In this document: positions 1 to 10,278 of the stretch, one piece after another | Numbering within the stretch: position 1 is the stretch's first letter | Layout of the letters: each line of letters begins with the position of its first letter | Assembly: GCA_022578965.1 (NCBI GenBank) | Contig: MU400507.1 | Coordinates: 834,418 to 898,417, forward strand | Reading direction: 5' to 3' | Source: Xylaria sp. FL1777 | Taxonomy: Eukaryota; Ascomycota; Sordariomycetes; Xylariales; Xylariaceae | DNA length: 64,000 bases | Position numbers and translations under genes: made by a program | The notes under the pieces: model-generated | Database searches by the model: none | The model's input: only the letters and a program-made list of their open reading frames with translations | Told to the model about the DNA's origin: nothing

Positions 1-775
1 CACTATCACGATACACTAGTTCTCTTTGACCATATGCTCCGATGCAAAAGGAGGCTCGCATATCATGGCGTAAAAGGCGTGGACTGAATTTCCACTTTTT
101 GAAGGTTAGGCTGAATGGATTGGGAGAAGGGTGGGATATCGTTACTGTACTACTCCTCGCCAACTATTGGGCGTGGGATAAAAGGATGAGGCTGTAAGCT
201 TGACGGAATTTGATGTGGGAATGCCGTTGAAAATGGTCAAGAGATATACATTTGGGAATGCGAATCCTTATTAGCCTCAACCACAATATGGTAAAATCTT
301 TGCATACTTGTTTCTTTGCAACTTCTTAAGCTGAACAACTAGTATTTTAGGCTACGAGTCAAATGAGGAATCAATCGCGCATTTAGTTTCTACCCTTAGG
401 ATTCCCAGCGTATTTTCTTTGTCCGTCCGTCAATCTATATCTAGGCTCGGTCCTTGGGAATTAACTAGTCTACCTCTTTGTCCAAATTGGTAATGTACAC
501 CAGGCGTAAAAAATAATTGATAAAGAGAAAACAGACGCAAGTAACATCCTTCAGTATACCCATTTTGTTAGTCATTCATAGATGTCTACTCGAATCTTCT
601 CGGGTTCACTACCTGATCTCTTTCAGCTCAAAGGCATCAATTAATACGTAGGGATTTACTAAACTCACTTAATCTTAGACTTATTTTTTTAAACGCCCCC
701 AACCGACGGCTTGTGCCAGCCAAACTCTAGAACCAAGTAAAAAAAGGGGTAACAGAAGGAATATTGCGTAAATCA
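1..775. other. Non-coding stretch, no gene recognised
   Basis: No open frame with protein-like composition or splice structure is visible on either strand. The sequence is moderately AT-rich and unique. It may hold the 3' flank of the small minus-strand ORF that ends at 776. Confidence 0.5.
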
Positions 776-1135
776 TCACTGCTGCGACATAACCCACACC
801 TTCTTATCCCCGTCCCAAGGAAGTACGTGCTCGGGCTCCAGAGCGCTGAAACCGATCTTCAGCTTCGCAAATACGGATGCCATTAATGCGCCATCGACAT
901 CTGGAAGATTATACACGTGGCTCAGCAAGATCTCGTCATTCCTGCTCTCCTGCGCCGGGTCCGGGTTGACTCGGCACTTGCATTTGGACGCGTCGTTGGC
1001 GTGTTGTAGTTGGAAGCGGAGCTCGATCCTCCCGCCATCTTCGTTATATCGCCACGCGATAACTTCAATGTAGCAATAAGGGGAGGAGAGGTTTATTTTT
1101 GCGATGCGTTGCCCTGCTCTTGTTCCGGATGACAT
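776..1135 (-). CDS. Hypothetical protein, 119 aa
   Basis: An uninterrupted single-exon ORF starts at a true ATG and ends in VWVMSQQ. The product has no signal peptide, membrane segment or motif I recognise. Its composition is protein-like: charged and aromatic residues are spread evenly, with a Cys pair in KCKCRVNPDP near residue 53. GC content is higher than in the flanks, which supports coding. No intron is needed. The neighbours give no functional hint, because the next 1.5 kb to the right is non-coding and followed by pseudogenes. It could be a young or lineage-restricted gene, or part of a larger gene whose other exons I could not find. No function is assigned. Confidence 0.5.
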   Translation of the reverse strand: MSSGTRAGQRIAKINLSSPYCYIEVIAWRYNEDGGRIELRFQLQHANDASKCKCRVNPDPAQESRNDEILLSHVYNLPDVDGALMASVFAKLKIGFSALEPEHVLPWDGDKKVWVMSQQ

Positions 1136-2677
1136 TGTGAGATTGTGTTGATGAGATGCCGAGGGTTGTTGCTATTGTTGCTTTGTCTTGATAAAAGAAG
1201 TGCTTCTTCTTGTATGCTAGGTAGTCCCGAGTGAAGTTCTTTGTTGTTTCGAAATGAATAATGATTGTGACGAGTTGGCGGCTTTTTTATATTCGAGTGT
1301 TGGCTGGCTGAAAAAAAAGGGCGGTTGAAAACGACAACGTGAAACTTGGCCGCTGCCTCTATAACTGGTTTATCAATATGAATCAACTGTATTGTTTTAT
1401 TGAAGCAATACATGAGAATACACAGTTGTACATATAATGGTTTGATCCTTATCAAGACGTCTAGTGCGCGACGCTTGCCCTTTCCTTGCACCCAGTTATA
1501 CATACACAATAGAGTCAGCAATAGCTACACAGTTAGTAACATCTTAGATATAATAGCCCATACTGCTGGCGGTACCAGCCGGACATGACTATTAATTATT
1601 CCGTAGTTAATGAAGTTCCATCTATGCTAGCAGCGTTTATACTACTATCTTATATAAGCTGTTCGATAGCCTGCGTTGTATTATGTTTGGTCTGGTGTCA
1701 CAACTATAGACCTATCACACATTGAAGCTCAGCCGTCACGTTATTAGCAATGGACATTGACATGGGCGTCAAATGTAGGTATTCATCCATTAAGTGTTCT
1801 GCCCCCCCTCTATTTATCGATCGTTTCACTCACATAACACTTCTTGGGCCTCAAAGTGAACCCAATGATTCCGATCAATCGCGCTAGGTAATACCGGGAT
1901 CACCTAGTCTACTATTCTAAGGGACGGCACTATTATCTTTATTAATCTTCTTTCCTGATTAGCTCCGAACATAATAGCGTACGGAGATTCTACGGAGGGA
2001 ATTAGCTTATGGGCGACGAAGGATAAGGTAGGCGACATCACAGTACTCTCCATAAGGCGAGGAGGGTGATGAAATGAAGAGCTGGGAAGACAACGTAGAA
2101 CTGCCAGCCCTTTCTGTAATAAACTGTCATATAAAAAAGACGCCGTTAGTCTCGTGTAGCAATTAGCGATTTATATGAGGTTCTCCGCGACATGAACGAC
2201 TTCATCTCTCTTTGGGAGTGATTTCGGTAGCTTCTGGTGCTCGCAGAGCTTGTAGTGGCAGCGAATTCTGCCTTCTAAGTAATGCATCTCGTCGATACAG
2301 ATGCTGCCACTTCTGAATACAAATCAGTGCACATATATGTCGCGTGGTTTGGTTAAAGATTTGATATGACCAATAGTATAGCAGTAGTGGTGGCGGTGGT
2401 GCTACATGACTTGGAAGAATCAAAGAGCACTAACACAGTCAAAACGATGAAGTATGAATATATCTAGTATAAAGCAGGGGGATATTACTTAGAAGACGTG
2501 CATTGAAGAAGTCAACTTGCCTCTACATGTATCTTGATACACTAGGTGAACGCTGATGCGTTCTGGAAGCCTATCTTTCATTTATTCATCGATCGATGGT
2601 TTCCGCGGCTTTGTCAATTTCGGTACACTATTAAAACCGGCCAATCAGCGTATGTATTAAATCTTGTTCGGTGATAA
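1136..2677. other. Non-coding, degenerate-looking DNA
   Basis: Short ORFs on both strands have low-complexity or random-looking composition and no splice logic. Nothing recognisable is present. The stretch separates the small ORF at 776-1135 from the helicase relic and may be part of the same decayed accessory region. Confidence 0.45.
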
Positions 2678-4891
2678 CTAGTCACACGGCGAGTTAAGAT
2701 CATCCAGAATTTGATTCCGACCGTATTCATTATCACAAGCGCTCGCATCATTCTTTGTTCCAGAATTAAACAAAACAACTTTGACATCTTCTCTATACGC
2801 GTGGGAAAGGAGCATGTAAGTAATGAATGCTGACGAGGGTGACTGTGTGAGCACTATCATGTGGTGGATGTTCGTTCCGTCTCGCGGACCCGGGTCATCT
2901 GCAGTTACAGAGATAACCCGGAACTATACCGGAACAACTTCGATGATGCGTCGCTTATTGAGCCAGCAGTTAGTGCCCGTAATCTATAGGACAGCATCTC
3001 GTCAACAAATTGGCAAAGCCGATCGAATCTTGGTGATTGCTGGCTGAGCTCTTTACGGTGTGACCATAGGTAAGTCTTCTCAAAAGCGCTAACCGTTTCA
3101 TCCCAGCCCTCGGTGAAGGATGGCTTGCGAGTTGAGTGATTACTTTATGGTCTAGAACTTCGTCTGTAATCACACCCGTATCTAGGAGATGGGCGAGAAA
3201 AGGGTAGACTCCGGCTCAGATAAGGCGTATCCATGCTTTGATCGATTTATGGTTTATTCTGGCAGCAACATTATTGTCTTCGCCGCTGCCAAACGGACCA
3301 GCCTCGACGCTTTGTTGGGTTGGTTCGGGACCTATCTGACCGCTTTGCTTCCATTCCTTCTTTTCGAGTAATAAATGTTGCACATAGCTTTGCACCTCGG
3401 CCATTATGCGTCGGAAGGCATCCCGTGCGAAACCGTCCCCAATGGGGCAGTTGATGTGCTCGACATTAATCTCCCGACTTCCCTCCCCAATCGACTGCCC
3501 TCTGAAAGTATCAGTAGGACAACAGACCATCATCAGGCAGAGAACCAACTCTTTTTCTAGTTTATGCAATGTTTCTTGGCGGCCTTGGATTTCCTTTTTG
3601 GTCCTTTCGTTCGTAAGCTAGTTCAAGTTATTGATGAGATATTCGTAGTCTGTCTGCGCGGCCTTCAAAGACTGCGCGTCGTCAATGCCTCCAATACGCT
3701 CTCCCTGCTCCTGCAAGTACCTGCTGTGTAGGACATACTCCACGACGTTGGCCAATTGGATCGGGCCGCTCAAAGGAATAGACGCAGAGATAGTAAAAGC
3801 AGGCTGCACAGGAATCGAAAGGGGTCGGTAGGACTATCTAGCGTGCCGTCGTACTGATGGGCTTCATCGAAGAACACAAAAGCCGCGCCAGCCAGTTAGA
3901 ATCGCCATACCCGACGGAATGCAGATGTGTCACATCTAACGACTCCTACAAGGTTGCAAGCCGCATGCCCTCGCTGCCAACAATCTGCATTGTGCCACCT
4001 ACGGCCATGCGTTTTTGGGCGGCCGAGTTTCGCAAAGTCCTTGATACGAGGCATTCGGTAGCAGAACACCTTAGGCCCTCCCCGTATAGCATAACGACTA
4101 TAGCAAAGACCAACAACTATACCATGGGCAAGATCGTGTACAGTTAACGGCAGGGACCGCTGTCTAAAACGTCAATGCCAATGGAGATGTACAGTTTTTG
4201 GTGGGCGGGCGACCGAAATTAAGCAACGAGCTGCTGCTCCTCAGTCGGCACAGCGCCACTAAGTTTTATGCGATGTATAATGAATTGGAGAGCCGAGTTT
4301 CCGACGACTCCGGGAATAATAAAACCGTCCTTATGAACCTGCTGGGGGCAGCGCTCATGGGATTCCCGCTTCCAAGGCAGATGTTGTCGGCCTTCCGTCA
4401 CGACTCCATCTTTCCAAAAGCTAAGCACTTCCTCATGGTTGGCCTTGATCATGGCAAATGTAGAAAAGGTCGATAGGACCTCGATAGTCTTGCCGAGACC
4501 CATCGCATCTGCCAGGCAGTCTCCTTGGATGCCACGCCCGGGTTGTTGAGTCAGCATCCACCATATCGCGATACGCAGCGATCTCTATGCCGAGCCCAGG
4601 AGGCTTTAGACTTGTGGTGGATGCCGGGCACTGGAACATCTTCCACACGTTTCTCCAATCGTCTTCGGTAATGTAACGATTTGCGTGTCGGTCGTTGGAG
4701 GAGCGTCGTGCAAAACTATGCGAAGGAATCCTTAGCCAACAGTGGCGCAGCATCTCTGAGCTCCAAATTATTTTACAAACGCTGGAACCCACCATCATTG
4801 TCAGGCTTTGCCATTGTGTGAATGTATTGTTGTTGTAGATGGGATGGAGTGGACCTAGTGTCTTAACACTGTAGTTACCATATATGTACAT
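2678..4891 (-). pseudogene. Decayed SNF2-family helicase-like gene
   Basis: Minus-strand frames read in order like a fungal SNF2/DEAD-like ATPase, but they are broken by frameshifts and stops. Around 4,480-4,530 a segment reads LADAMGLGKTIEVL, the Walker A motif (motif I) of SNF2 proteins. The sequence just upstream (to 4,891) is in another frame, so a frameshift lies near 4,550. About 600 bp downstream, near 3,870-3,890, FVFFDEAHQ matches the DEAH Walker B box (motif II). Later frames (3,809-3,618, 3,569-3,216 and 2,860-2,678) have the composition of the linker and C-terminal helicase lobe, but their motifs are not clear. No single frame covers more than about 150 codons. Known of the family: such proteins are ATP-dependent DNA translocases in chromatin remodelling or repair. 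Inferred: this copy is dead. The ends are approximate. Confidence 0.6.
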
Positions 4892-5019
4892 AGGCTAGGC
4901 CGTAGCTGCCTACAATCATAGACCAGCAAGCTGCGCAATGGAAGCTTAAATCCACCAAAGAGCCCGATAAACTCCCCAAGTTGCCCAAAAACAAAAACAA
5001 AAAGCCTCGACTTATCTAA

Positions 5020-5523
5020 CCTACTAAAGATGCAGAGGAAAGTGACGAGACATTAACCAGCGAGTCAGAGAGTGGCCAAGCCGGCTTAGGCGTCGAAGAA
5101 CAAAGAAGCCAGCCAAATGCTCATCGCGTGCACTACCAGGAACCCATTGTTATTCTGGATGACGAGCCAGAAGTGAACAACAAGGGATTTGCCATGTCTG
5201 GGCCTATTGGCCTCCAAGTGGAGAGTTCCAGATCGATTGGAAATCTAGCCGCTCATCAACTGGGAAAGCAGATAGCGGCGCTCTTGTCCCAAGCCTAAAC
5301 TCTACGAAGTGGAAGGATTCGGAGGATCAAGACATCGAGGTAATCGAGCTGTCTGACGACGATGACAACGATAAACAAGTATCAATTCGAGAGCTAGAGC
5401 CCATGGACAACATTTCCGATAACAATGGTAGTCGTGATTTAGACATCGAATTCGGTGGTCGGATTTCATCGTCTAGGTCTATCTACTACGTACGGTTAAG
5501 ACTTGGCTTTTGTTGTGAGGGGT
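5020..5523 (+). pseudogene. Frameshifted acidic ORF, unidentified
   Basis: Two overlapping plus-strand frames together read like one low-complexity acidic protein. The first is open from 5,020 to a TAA at 5,296 and contains EESDETLTSESESG and VILDDEPEV. The second is protein-like from about 5,211 to a TAA at 5,523 and contains IEVIELSDDDDNDKQ. A frame change near 5,205-5,220 would join them. There is no start codon in good context and no recognisable domain. It lies divergently from the helicase relic and just upstream of the hydrolase gene. It may be the tail of a decayed nuclear protein. An unrecognised intron instead of a frameshift is possible. Confidence 0.35.
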
Positions 5524-5733
5524 AATTTGACTCCGGCTCCAACAACGGCCTGATATTTGTTGTGCTAATTTCTCACGGCTTGACTAGTTACCCTATTTTT
5601 CTAGATTGAGCTAGAATATTAGGTCTTGCTCACACGACGAAACGAAGAGGAGGTCAAGAGAAAACAAGTAGCCTCAGCACCAACCTCATTCTTTGTTCGT
5701 CGCCAGCTCTTCGATCTTCAGTCTGTGTCTAAG

Positions 5734-6762
5734 ATGAAGCCTCTTACGACGGCGATAGTAATCGCAGCCTGTGTTCTTGCACCGTTTCAGGTATTCGCCC
5801 AGGCCACCGGCACGATCGTAAATGCACCTCAAGATGGCGATCTCAATGGCTCCAATTTCACATACCCATGGCCTGTGAAGTTGTTTCAATTCTCGTCACA
5901 GCTGCAAGATGTTGAGATGGCGTTCATGGATGTCAACCCAACCTGTGAACCCAATGGAAAGGTCGCCGTATGCTTGCACGGCAAGAACTTCTGTGCACCG
6001 ACGTGGGAGGCCACTGCACGCATTCTCGCCGAGCAGGGATACCGAGTTATTTTGATCGATCAGATCGGCTTCTGCAAGTCCACGAAGCCCAAGTCCTACC
6101 AGTATACGCTACAACAGCTGTCGTATAACACGAACAGCCTCCTGCACGCGCTGGGGATCGCGAACATCACTTTGATCGGACATTCTCTGGGTGGCATGAC
6201 GAGTATCCGCTACGGCTTGCTGTACCCCGAGACCATCAACGAACTCGTGCTTGTCAATCCGATCGGACTGGAAGACTGGAAGGCCCTCGGTGTGCCGTAC
6301 CGGGATATCGAGACGCTGTACGCCGCCGAGGCCGTGAGCAATTACACGACGATCCGCGCGTACCAGCAAGCGACCTATTACGTGAATACGTGGGACGAAT
6401 CCTACGACGTGTGGGTCAACATGCTCGCCAACATCTACGCCGGGACCGAGGCTGCCGCCTTCGCGTTCGACCAGGCGCTCACCACGGACATGGCGCTCAG
6501 CGCTCCCGTCGTCTACGAGTTCGGGTTGCTCAGGCCGCGCACGCTGCTGATGATCGGGGACCGCGACAACACTGCGCTGGGGAAGCAATGGAGCCCGCCT
6601 GAGGTGCAGGAAAAGCTAGGCCACTATGATGTGCTAGGGAAGCAGGCGGCGGCGGCGATGCCGAACGCGGAGCTCATCGAGTTTCCGGACTTAGGGCATG
6701 CCCCGCAAATACAGGATCCCGATGGTTTCCATGCGAAGTTGCTGGGGTGGTTGTCGACGTGA
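5734..6762 (+). CDS. Secreted alpha/beta-hydrolase fold enzyme, 342 aa
   Basis: This intronless gene encodes an alpha/beta hydrolase. I chose the ATG at 5,734 because the product then begins with a signal peptide (MKPLTTAIVIAACVLAPF, cleavage near FAQA); the open frame extends further upstream without another ATG. Visible elements are an oxyanion-hole HGKNF (about 82-86), the nucleophile elbow GHSLGG with Ser151, the acid Asp276 in MIGDRDN and the catalytic His322 in LGHAPQ. Spacing and length fit the epoxide-hydrolase/esterase-like branch, but a Ser nucleophile and no Asp argue for an esterase, lipase or peroxidase-like enzyme. The 3' half is clearly GC-rich, unlike the flanks. The substrate is unknown. 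The gene sits between decayed genes but is itself intact. Confidence 0.85.
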   Translation: MKPLTTAIVIAACVLAPFQVFAQATGTIVNAPQDGDLNGSNFTYPWPVKLFQFSSQLQDVEMAFMDVNPTCEPNGKVAVCLHGKNFCAPTWEATARILAEQGYRVILIDQIGFCKSTKPKSYQYTLQQLSYNTNSLLHALGIANITLIGHSLGGMTSIRYGLLYPETINELVLVNPIGLEDWKALGVPYRDIETLYAAEAVSNYTTIRAYQQATYYVNTWDESYDVWVNMLANIYAGTEAAAFAFDQALTTDMALSAPVVYEFGLLRPRTLLMIGDRDNTALGKQWSPPEVQEKLGHYDVLGKQAAAAMPNAELIEFPDLGHAPQIQDPDGFHAKLLGWLST

Positions 6763-6887
6763 GTCTGTAGTGAAATGGGCCGAAGATACTATAAGGGATG
6801 ACTCTGCACTTGGAATACGGGGAGGTAGTCTGCATCCTACTATTGACTAATCAAATAAATAAGCGGAATATAGTACATACCTAACGG

Positions 6888-6985
6888 CTGCATAGACTGT
6901 AATTGACTGTACGCAGTATGGACTGCATTTGACTGTATGACTATATTGGCTGTATTAATAGTAAAGGGCTAAGCTGTGTGGGCTG
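6888..6985. repeat. Degenerate GACTGTA-type short repeat
   Basis: Between the hydrolase stop and the DUF3435-like fragment, GACTGTA, GACTGCA and GGCTGTA words recur about every 10-20 bp with variable spacers. This looks like a decayed minisatellite. It has no coding potential. Confidence 0.5.
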
Positions 6986-7313
6986 TATGGGACCCCAACT
7001 TTTTACTTTTTTTTTTTGCCAGTGTAGCCCTAATGGCCCTTCACATAGGGGTCTTGCCGAAGCATTCGCCCGGTATTTGATGCGAAGGGGGAAGTCTAGA
7101 ATCGGTGCTCTGAGTACCATCCATCTATACTTACGGCAGCTATCAGCAATCTATTGGAAATACGCAGGTGAGCATTTCGAGTCGCAGTTTCGAGACCACT
7201 TCGTGGCCGTAGCCAAGCTCAAGCATGCACACTTATTCGGGCTGCGTCAGGAGCCAAAATACAAGAAAGTCCTCGACCCCTCTGGGTTTACATATCTCGC
7301 ACACTTCCGCTAA
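6978..7313 (+). pseudogene. Fragment resembling DUF3435/FluG-like protein N-terminal region
   Basis: An open frame of 111 codons contains a stretch (from about residue 24) reading GLAEAFARYLMRRGKSRIG, then a helical segment with IHLYLRQLSAIYWKYAG and a tail KYKKVLDPSGFTYLAHFR. That pattern (an F-x-RYL-x-RG helix, a YLR-x-L-x-x-Y-x-K-x-x-G helix, then a K-x-x-L-x-x-F-x-YL-x-x-F segment) recalls the N-terminal part of fungal DUF3435/FluG-like proteins, the family that includes tyrosine-recombinase captains of Starship elements. The frame stops at 7,313, far short of the several hundred residues usual in the family, and no catalytic R...R...Y region follows. The first about 20 codons, including a poly-T run, are probably not coding. 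The similarity is judged by eye from memory of the family. It could also be an unrelated helical fragment. Confidence 0.35.
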
Positions 7314-7319
7314 TTCCGA

Positions 7320-8020
7320 GATAGGAGGTCGATTTTCAAGATGGGGTTCGAGATCGTAGACAACTAGGCGCTCTCCGTCGTCTGAAAAGAGAAGGTTATT
7401 GGTGTGGAAGTAGAGATGGACGATGCCAACCTAGTGAGGACAATTCAAGGTGTCAATGGTTTGTGGAATCCAGCTCTTACAAATAACCAAGGACGAGGAG
7501 CGACCAGTGGTGCGCGTGCTAGACGGCAGCTTTTCGAAGACGAGCTACCTATCGGCAGACCTGCTGAGAAGTCCGGAGAGAGTGAATGGGCTGATATGGA
7601 GCCGCCCTGGCATCTGATGAGATTCTCTATCTCGCTTCGGTACTCGCCCTTCTTGACGAAGTGCTTCGCTAGATCGACATAGACGAAAAGCAGCTTGGAA
7701 GCAGGCTCGCTCACGTCCTCAGAGTCGTCCTCTATGGGCTTGGGGTGCTCCCGACTACTAGTAGTTCAGTGGACGTATGTTGTCGCCATCGATCTCAAAG
7801 TGACCTGACAAAGGGACAAGTTGCGATAAAGCCGTGGGAATATCGCCTGAGAGAGTACCGGAACGTCGAGGATGCGCAAACACTGGCTAGACTTCGTGCC
7901 GTCGTGGAACTAGTACGTCGTGTAAGACTTGTCGCCGCGCTGGAGGTCTAGTTCGAGATGTGGTCAACCGCCAGGGGGTAAAGATTCGTGGTAACATGAC
8001 GATACTCATACTTAGCTCGG
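7320..8020 (-). pseudogene. Decayed protein-kinase-like gene
   Basis: Read on the minus strand, three broken frames suggest one gene. The best preserved part (about 7,320-7,430) reads GIVHLYFHTNNLLFSDDGE followed by LVVYDLEPH. This aligns by pattern with the kinase catalytic loop and Mg loop (HRD..N..LL...G...V.DF), but the HRD is HLY and the DFG-like site is YDLE. Upstream, 7,445-7,714 carries a lysine-rich segment ending EIENLIRCQGGSI, and 7,750-7,950 reads LRILDVPVLSQAIFPRLY in another frame with an in-frame stop just upstream. Frame changes between the pieces and the altered loop residues indicate a pseudogene. Fungal kinase-like and phosphotransferase-like genes of this kind are common in accessory regions. 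Boundaries are approximate. Confidence 0.4.
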
Positions 8021-8144
8021 AGACGGAGCACTTCTTCGTTGAACGAAACGTCGGCTTAGCTCTTGTTAGCCATAGCTTGGTGATCGGAACTGATTCCGAG
8101 TAAGGAGGTACGGATAGTCTGATTTGCCGCCAATCGACTACCAT

Positions 8145-8441
8145 TTATTTAACAAAAGGAAGGGACGGAGAATGTGTGATCATGTGTAACCTGCCGTTAC
8201 AACTAACATGTCCAGCTCTCAAGAGTGGGGTTTAAACGTGTTTAGCCGCATCTTGGATACTTTCAAAGCTCTAAGCGTTCACCAGACCGCAAAACTTTGG
8301 AAAACAACACGAAAAAGGACACAAAATATACTGTCGTCAAGTCAGATTTAGCCATTGGACAGGTAGAGTCATTCACCTTCCTATTCCCGAGATTAGATAC
8401 AAATTCAACCGCCGCGATGCCCTTCTACACAACTCCCCGCC
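8145..8441. other. Short intergenic stretch
   Basis: AT-rich sequence between the kinase-like relic and the 3' end of the FAD oxidase gene. It probably carries the oxidase 3' UTR. No other feature is seen. Confidence 0.4.
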
Positions 8442-10278
8442 TTAAGGCTTCCAGCCTCCAATTCGACTCCTGAAGAAGCCGTCAGGGTCGTACTTAGCAG
8501 CAACCTGTTGGGCGAAAGCCCGGCTTTCAGGGCGGAGTCGATCCCAATAATCTTGTCGGTAGAACCCATAGTTCATAAATACAGGACAGTACACATTGGA
8601 TAGGATTCCTTCTTCCTGCCACCCAAGCACGCGCTCTCGGACGCCAGTATATGTTTCGTCGAGAACGTTGGCCATCTTATCGTAGTCAGTTTGAGGTATG
8701 AAGCTGTAATTCAACTCTAGAATCAGGCGGTCTGCCTCGTCATCCGCGTCGATCAAGTCCGGGGCTCGGGCTTTTGCTTGCCGTGCAATGGACTTTGGGA
8801 ATGGCTGGTACGCGATTGAGGCTATGATGCCGAGTTCGACTGCGACACCAGGAGTCAGTCACTTCTATTCTAAACGCAATCCGTAAGTTGGCGGGGGTGC
8901 ACAACATATCCAAGGCGGAGATTCTCTGCTAAAAAGGAGCTTGGAAAAAATATTCAAGAATTACTTACGGAGCGTCTTTCCCGAAACGTCGCGCCAGTGT
9001 GCATGAATGCCTTCCATTACTGTGTCGCTGTCCTGGCTTGAAGGCAATGGTATAGTCTCCGTCCCAATTGTGACAACGGACCCTTTTACAACAACCCAAT
9101 TGCTGCCACCGATGAGGTCGGAGTATGTCCGTGTTTTCGCCAAGTTTAATATCGGCACGCCAGCCTCTGTAAAATTTCGGAAGAGGTCCTCGGGCGGTGT
9201 AGGCCCGTCATAGAATAGGAACAAAATCCAAGTGTCGAGGAGCTCGACGTCAATGAGATCTGGAATTACAAGTCCCGTACTGCGTTCTGATGTTACAATG
9301 ACGGCTGCTCGGTCATCCGTGTTATACTCTGTAAAGTCACGAACGGCGCGTAGCAGATTCGAAGCTACCTCATCAGTGTGTACGAAAATCACATTGCCGC
9401 CCCATATGTTACCTTGACGATATGTTTGAAGGGTGTATGTCGTCACAATGCCGACTTAAGACACTTGTTGTTAGTTTCTCATCAACTTATACGAGCTGCT
9501 ATCCTCGTAAAGGGGCTGGAATATTTCGCTCTTACAATTATTTCCACCCCCCTTAAGCGCTTTGGCTAAATCAGCGTTCTGGGTTACCGACGCTGTCACG
9601 ATGGTTCCATTTGCTAAAACCACCTCGTACTCGAGGGCCGAGCTTGCTGCCCAGCCGTACTGTGCACTCATGTAAGATAGACCGCCACCGAGAATAAGCC
9701 CACCGGTCCCGGTATTTCCAATTCTCCCACCAACAAATGTCCAACCAGAGCCCTGGAGTTTTGCCGCGATACTATATAAGGCGGAGAATCAGTGCTTGTC
9801 ATACAAAACCAATATTCGATCAGTATTGATAGGATACAGGACCCAAAGCCTATTCGAGGGGGGGTTGAAAAGTCAGGGATGCGTACTCATCAAGCCGGTT
9901 GCCAGGGCCCATACGAAGAACGCCAGTGTTGGCATCAAGAACAGCTTCATCTAAGTGTGCCGTGGAAATCAGTGGCCCGCCGGCGACACTCGAGAAGTAG
10001 TCATTTGGGTTGTGGCCTCCTGATTTGATCGCAAAACTCTCATCGCCTTCATTTATAATCTGAATTATGGTAGAAACTTCAGCCGCGGATGTAGGGAACA
10101 GAATGCAGGAGGGCTTGAGCGCGCTGCATGACGTAGACCAGTACTTTGATTGCTCGGAAATATAGTCGAGAGAGAGAGGAAATGCGACATCGATATTCGT
10201 GGTTTCTGCTATGGTAGAGCAAGTGTCTGCTCTGCTAAGTGTAGCTGGAAGCAGCAAAAGAAGCAGTGATGCTCGCAT
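8442..10278 (-). CDS. Secreted FAD-linked (BBE-like) oxidase, 503 aa
   Basis: Four exons (10278..9887, 9771..9536, 9454..8969, 8839..8442) join in frame across three introns of 115, 81 and 129 bp. The start is an ATG followed by a signal peptide (MRASLLLLLLPATLSRA). The PCMH-type FAD-binding domain (about 53-220) has KSGGHNPN with His89, the usual 8-alpha flavin-attachment position, then FVGGRIGNTGTGGL and ILGGGLSYMSAQYGWA. The second flavin-linking Cys of bicovalent berberine-bridge enzymes is absent. The C-terminus ends with the BBE-type segment YDPDGFFR. Such enzymes oxidise sugars or specialised metabolites outside the cell. Length is normal for the family. No biosynthetic cluster surrounds it. 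The substrate cannot be told from the sequence. Confidence 0.88.
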
